Assembly (NCBI GenBank): GCA_963809175.1
Contig: CAWEIK010000001.1
Coordinates: forward strand, 1,240,001-1,304,000
Source: JACCTU01 sp963809175
Lineage (GTDB): Bacteria > Actinomycetota > Thermoleophilia > Gaiellales > Gaiellaceae
Direction of reading: 5' to 3'
DNA length: 64,000 bases
Both the position numbers and the translations under genes were made by a program. Below, in pieces: positions 62,575 through 64,000 of this stretch (the first letter of the stretch is position 1; each line of letters opens with the position of its first letter). The notes below the pieces were generated by a model. That model was not told the DNA's origin. It saw only the letters and a program-made list of their open reading frames with translations, and did not search any database.

Positions 62575-63360
62575 ATGGAGATCCGCGACGGCACCGCGTA
62601 CCTCGGCCGACTGGAAGACGAGTCGCCCGAGGCGCTGCGTGAGCTGGCGCGCCAACTTCGCGACCAGGGTGTGACGCGGCTGGCGGTCGAGGTCGACGAG
62701 CGCGAAGAGCAGACGTTCACGCGGCTCGGCTTCGTTCCGGTCGCGCACATCCTCGCCGTCGACCTCGACGTGCTCGAGCGCGACCTCGAGCGGAAGCCGC
62801 GCGGGGAGTCGTTCGGCTCGGTCCACGTGCAGACCGACGACCTCCCCACGGTCGAGCGGATCGTGCGCCGCTTCGTGCCGACCCTTGCCGGCAAGTCCAA
62901 GGGAACCGTGATCGTGCCGCCGCGGAACGGCTGGATCTCGGTCTACGACGAGCTCTGCGACCGCGACCCCTCGATGCTGCCGCGGCTCGCGCGTGAGCTC
63001 TCGGACGCGGTCGGGGTCGTCGCGATTTCGTTCGCCGTCGAGGAAGGCGCCGTCGCGCGCTACCGGATCTACGACCGCGGCCGGATGCTCGACGAGTACC
63101 TGTCCGTGCCGGAGTACTACGGGCCGCTGCCGCCGGGCGAGGTGGTCTCGCTCGGAGCGAACCCGACGCTCGTCGAACGGCTCACCGGCGCAGACCGGCG
63201 CGCGGTGCGCGCAGCGGCCGTGCTCGGTGCGTCACCCGACGAGCTCCCGCCGCCGGCCGAGACGATCGCGAACCTCGCTGCCGCGATGCGGATCGAGGGC
63301 GCCGACCACGGCTACGCCGGCGCCCGCGAGCTCGACGGCGCGATCGTGATCGACCGCTAG
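62575..63360 (+). CDS. Uncharacterised protein (261 residues)
   Basis: The N-terminus (MEIRDGTAYLGRLEDESPEA, ALRELARQLRDQGVTRLAVE, FTRLGFVPVAHILAVDLDVL) has the helix-strand pattern and the RLGF turn of GNAT acetyltransferases. The rest (TDDLPTVERIVRRFVPTLAG, NGWISVYDELCDRDPSMLPR, LGANPTLVERLTGADRRAVR) does not fit any family I know. Soluble, no signal peptide. Leaderless-type start. It converges with the glutamine amidotransferase gene, and the two stop codons overlap. Confidence 0.6.
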   Translation: MEIRDGTAYLGRLEDESPEALRELARQLRDQGVTRLAVEVDEREEQTFTRLGFVPVAHILAVDLDVLERDLERKPRGESFGSVHVQTDDLPTVERIVRRFVPTLAGKSKGTVIVPPRNGWISVYDELCDRDPSMLPRLARELSDAVGVVAISFAVEEGAVARYRIYDRGRMLDEYLSVPEYYGPLPPGEVVSLGANPTLVERLTGADRRAVRAAAVLGASPDELPPPAETIANLAAAMRIEGADHGYAGARELDGAIVIDR

Positions 63361-64000
63361 CGGACGCGGGACTGGGGCCAGCCGCTCTGCCGCCGCGAGG
63401 AACGCGCCGCACAGCTGCGAGCCGAGCGCGTTCCACGCGCCGATCCGCTCGCGCGTGTCGGCGGCGACCCGCTCCACGTCGACGCCCTCGTTGAACCCGT
63501 CGGTCTTGAGCCACGAGCCGATCTGCCCCTCGGTCACCTCGGGGTGGAACTGCACTCCCCAGACGCTCTCGCCGAGCCGGAACGCCTGCGTGCACGAGGC
63601 GCTGCGCGCGAGCTCCACGCCGCCGGTCGGCACGCCGTAGGTGTAGTAGTGCCACTGGAACGCGTCGAAGCGCTCGGGGAGCGCGCCGAAGACGGGATCC
63701 TCGCGCGCGGCCTCGCTCAGCTCGACCTCGTACCAGCCGATCTCGGGCTCGGGGGCGCGGTGCACTGGCGCGTGCGCCGCCTTCGCGAGGAGCTGCGCGC
63801 CGAGGCACACACCGAAGGTCGGCACGTGCAGGTCGAGCAGCCGTTGGAGGAAGAAGTTCTCGTCGCGGAGCCAGGGGTGGCTCTCCTGCTCGTCGGCGTG
63901 CATCGCACCGCCGAACACGAGCACCGCGTCGTACGCGTCGACGGGGCGCGGCGGCGGCGTGCGCCACGCGAGCGACCACTCTTCGTGCGTGTGCCCGGCA
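63357..64000 (-). CDS. Class-I glutamine amidotransferase-like protein (5' end outside the window)
   Basis: Reads from the right edge: GHTHEEWSLAWRTPPPRPVD, AYDAVLVFGGAMHADEQE, PTFGVCLGAQLLAKAA with the nucleophile Cys in the VCLGAQ elbow, DAFQWHYYTYGVPTGGVE, WGVQFHPEVTEGQIGSWLK with the catalytic His-Pro-Glu. This is the GATase_1 fold of GMP-synthase-like proteins. With one extra base removed near 63368 it ends in a TAG at 63357-63359, exactly back-to-back with the neighbour's stop. Without that correction it would run on to 63232 inside the neighbour. Substrate unknown. Confidence 0.82.

Overview
The window is high-GC (mostly about 65-72 % by eye) bacterial chromosome. GTG and TTG starts are frequent, genes are packed with ATGA/GTGA/TTGA overlaps, the sigma factor is of the primary SigA type, and TopA has an actinobacterial-style tail without zinc fingers. 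The gene mix suits an actinobacterium, most likely of the Thermoleophilia (Gaiella/Solirubrobacter-like). That placement is an inference from gene content and style, not from a marker search. I found no rRNA, tRNA or CRISPR array.

Layout. 0-9.4 kb holds housekeeping and regulation: the 5' part of a secreted M14 carboxypeptidase, a histidine kinase/response regulator pair, an operon of plsC-like acyltransferase, stand-alone 5'-3' exonuclease and histone-deacetylase-like enzyme, then topA and the primary sigma factor. 9.4-21.2 kb carries two tandem paralogous peptide/oligopeptide ABC importers, each with one binding protein, two permeases and two ATPases. 21.6-25.9 kb is a patch of lower GC with an HD-GYP protein and a large LAL-type LuxR regulator, flanked by small stand-alone LuxR proteins. 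26-39 kb has adenosine deaminase, a glycosyltransferase/flippase/glycerate kinase set, a leftward cluster with xseA, xseB, a cyclic-nucleotide-binding protein and a membrane coiled-coil protein, then proline dehydrogenase, a methyltransferase and an SDR. 39.4-45.6 kb is a tyrosine/homogentisate degradation set (hppD, fumarylacetoacetase-family hydrolase, hmgA) mixed with a CDF metal exporter, a sarcosine-oxidase-like flavoenzyme and a Thr-rich secreted protein. 45.6-50.4 kb has an MtnX-like phosphatase, an SBP56-type methanethiol oxidase, a TetR regulator and an alpha/beta-hydrolase fused to a glycosyltransferase. 50.4-61.7 kb has an ATPase of the ATPase_2 type and a complete maltodextrin locus: LacI regulator, MalE, MalF, MalG, intracellular GH13 enzyme, MalK and secreted alpha-amylase. 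The window ends with alkA, an unknown gene and a truncated glutamine amidotransferase.

How the genes work together. In the maltodextrin locus a secreted amylase cuts starch, MalEFG with the MalK ATPase imports the oligomers, and the GH13 enzyme cleaves them inside the cell. Two near-identical LacI-type operator sites lie between lacI and malE. In the aromatic set, HppD makes homogentisate, HmgA opens its ring, and the FAH-family hydrolase probably splits the product.

Two window-wide patterns matter. First, about thirty reading-frame breaks are present, and almost all that I could resolve are one extra base that creates a CG or GC step (g after C, or c after G). Removing it restores a family-like protein each time. 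I therefore treat these as assembly or consensus errors, not pseudogenes. They are very dense from 27.7 to 35.7 kb. Second, many first genes have a TANNNT hexamer exactly 6 or 7 nt before the start codon and no Shine-Dalgarno sequence, which points to widespread leaderless transcripts. In addition, all three junctions between a solute-binding-protein gene and its permease gene carry a perfect 14-15 bp stem-loop.
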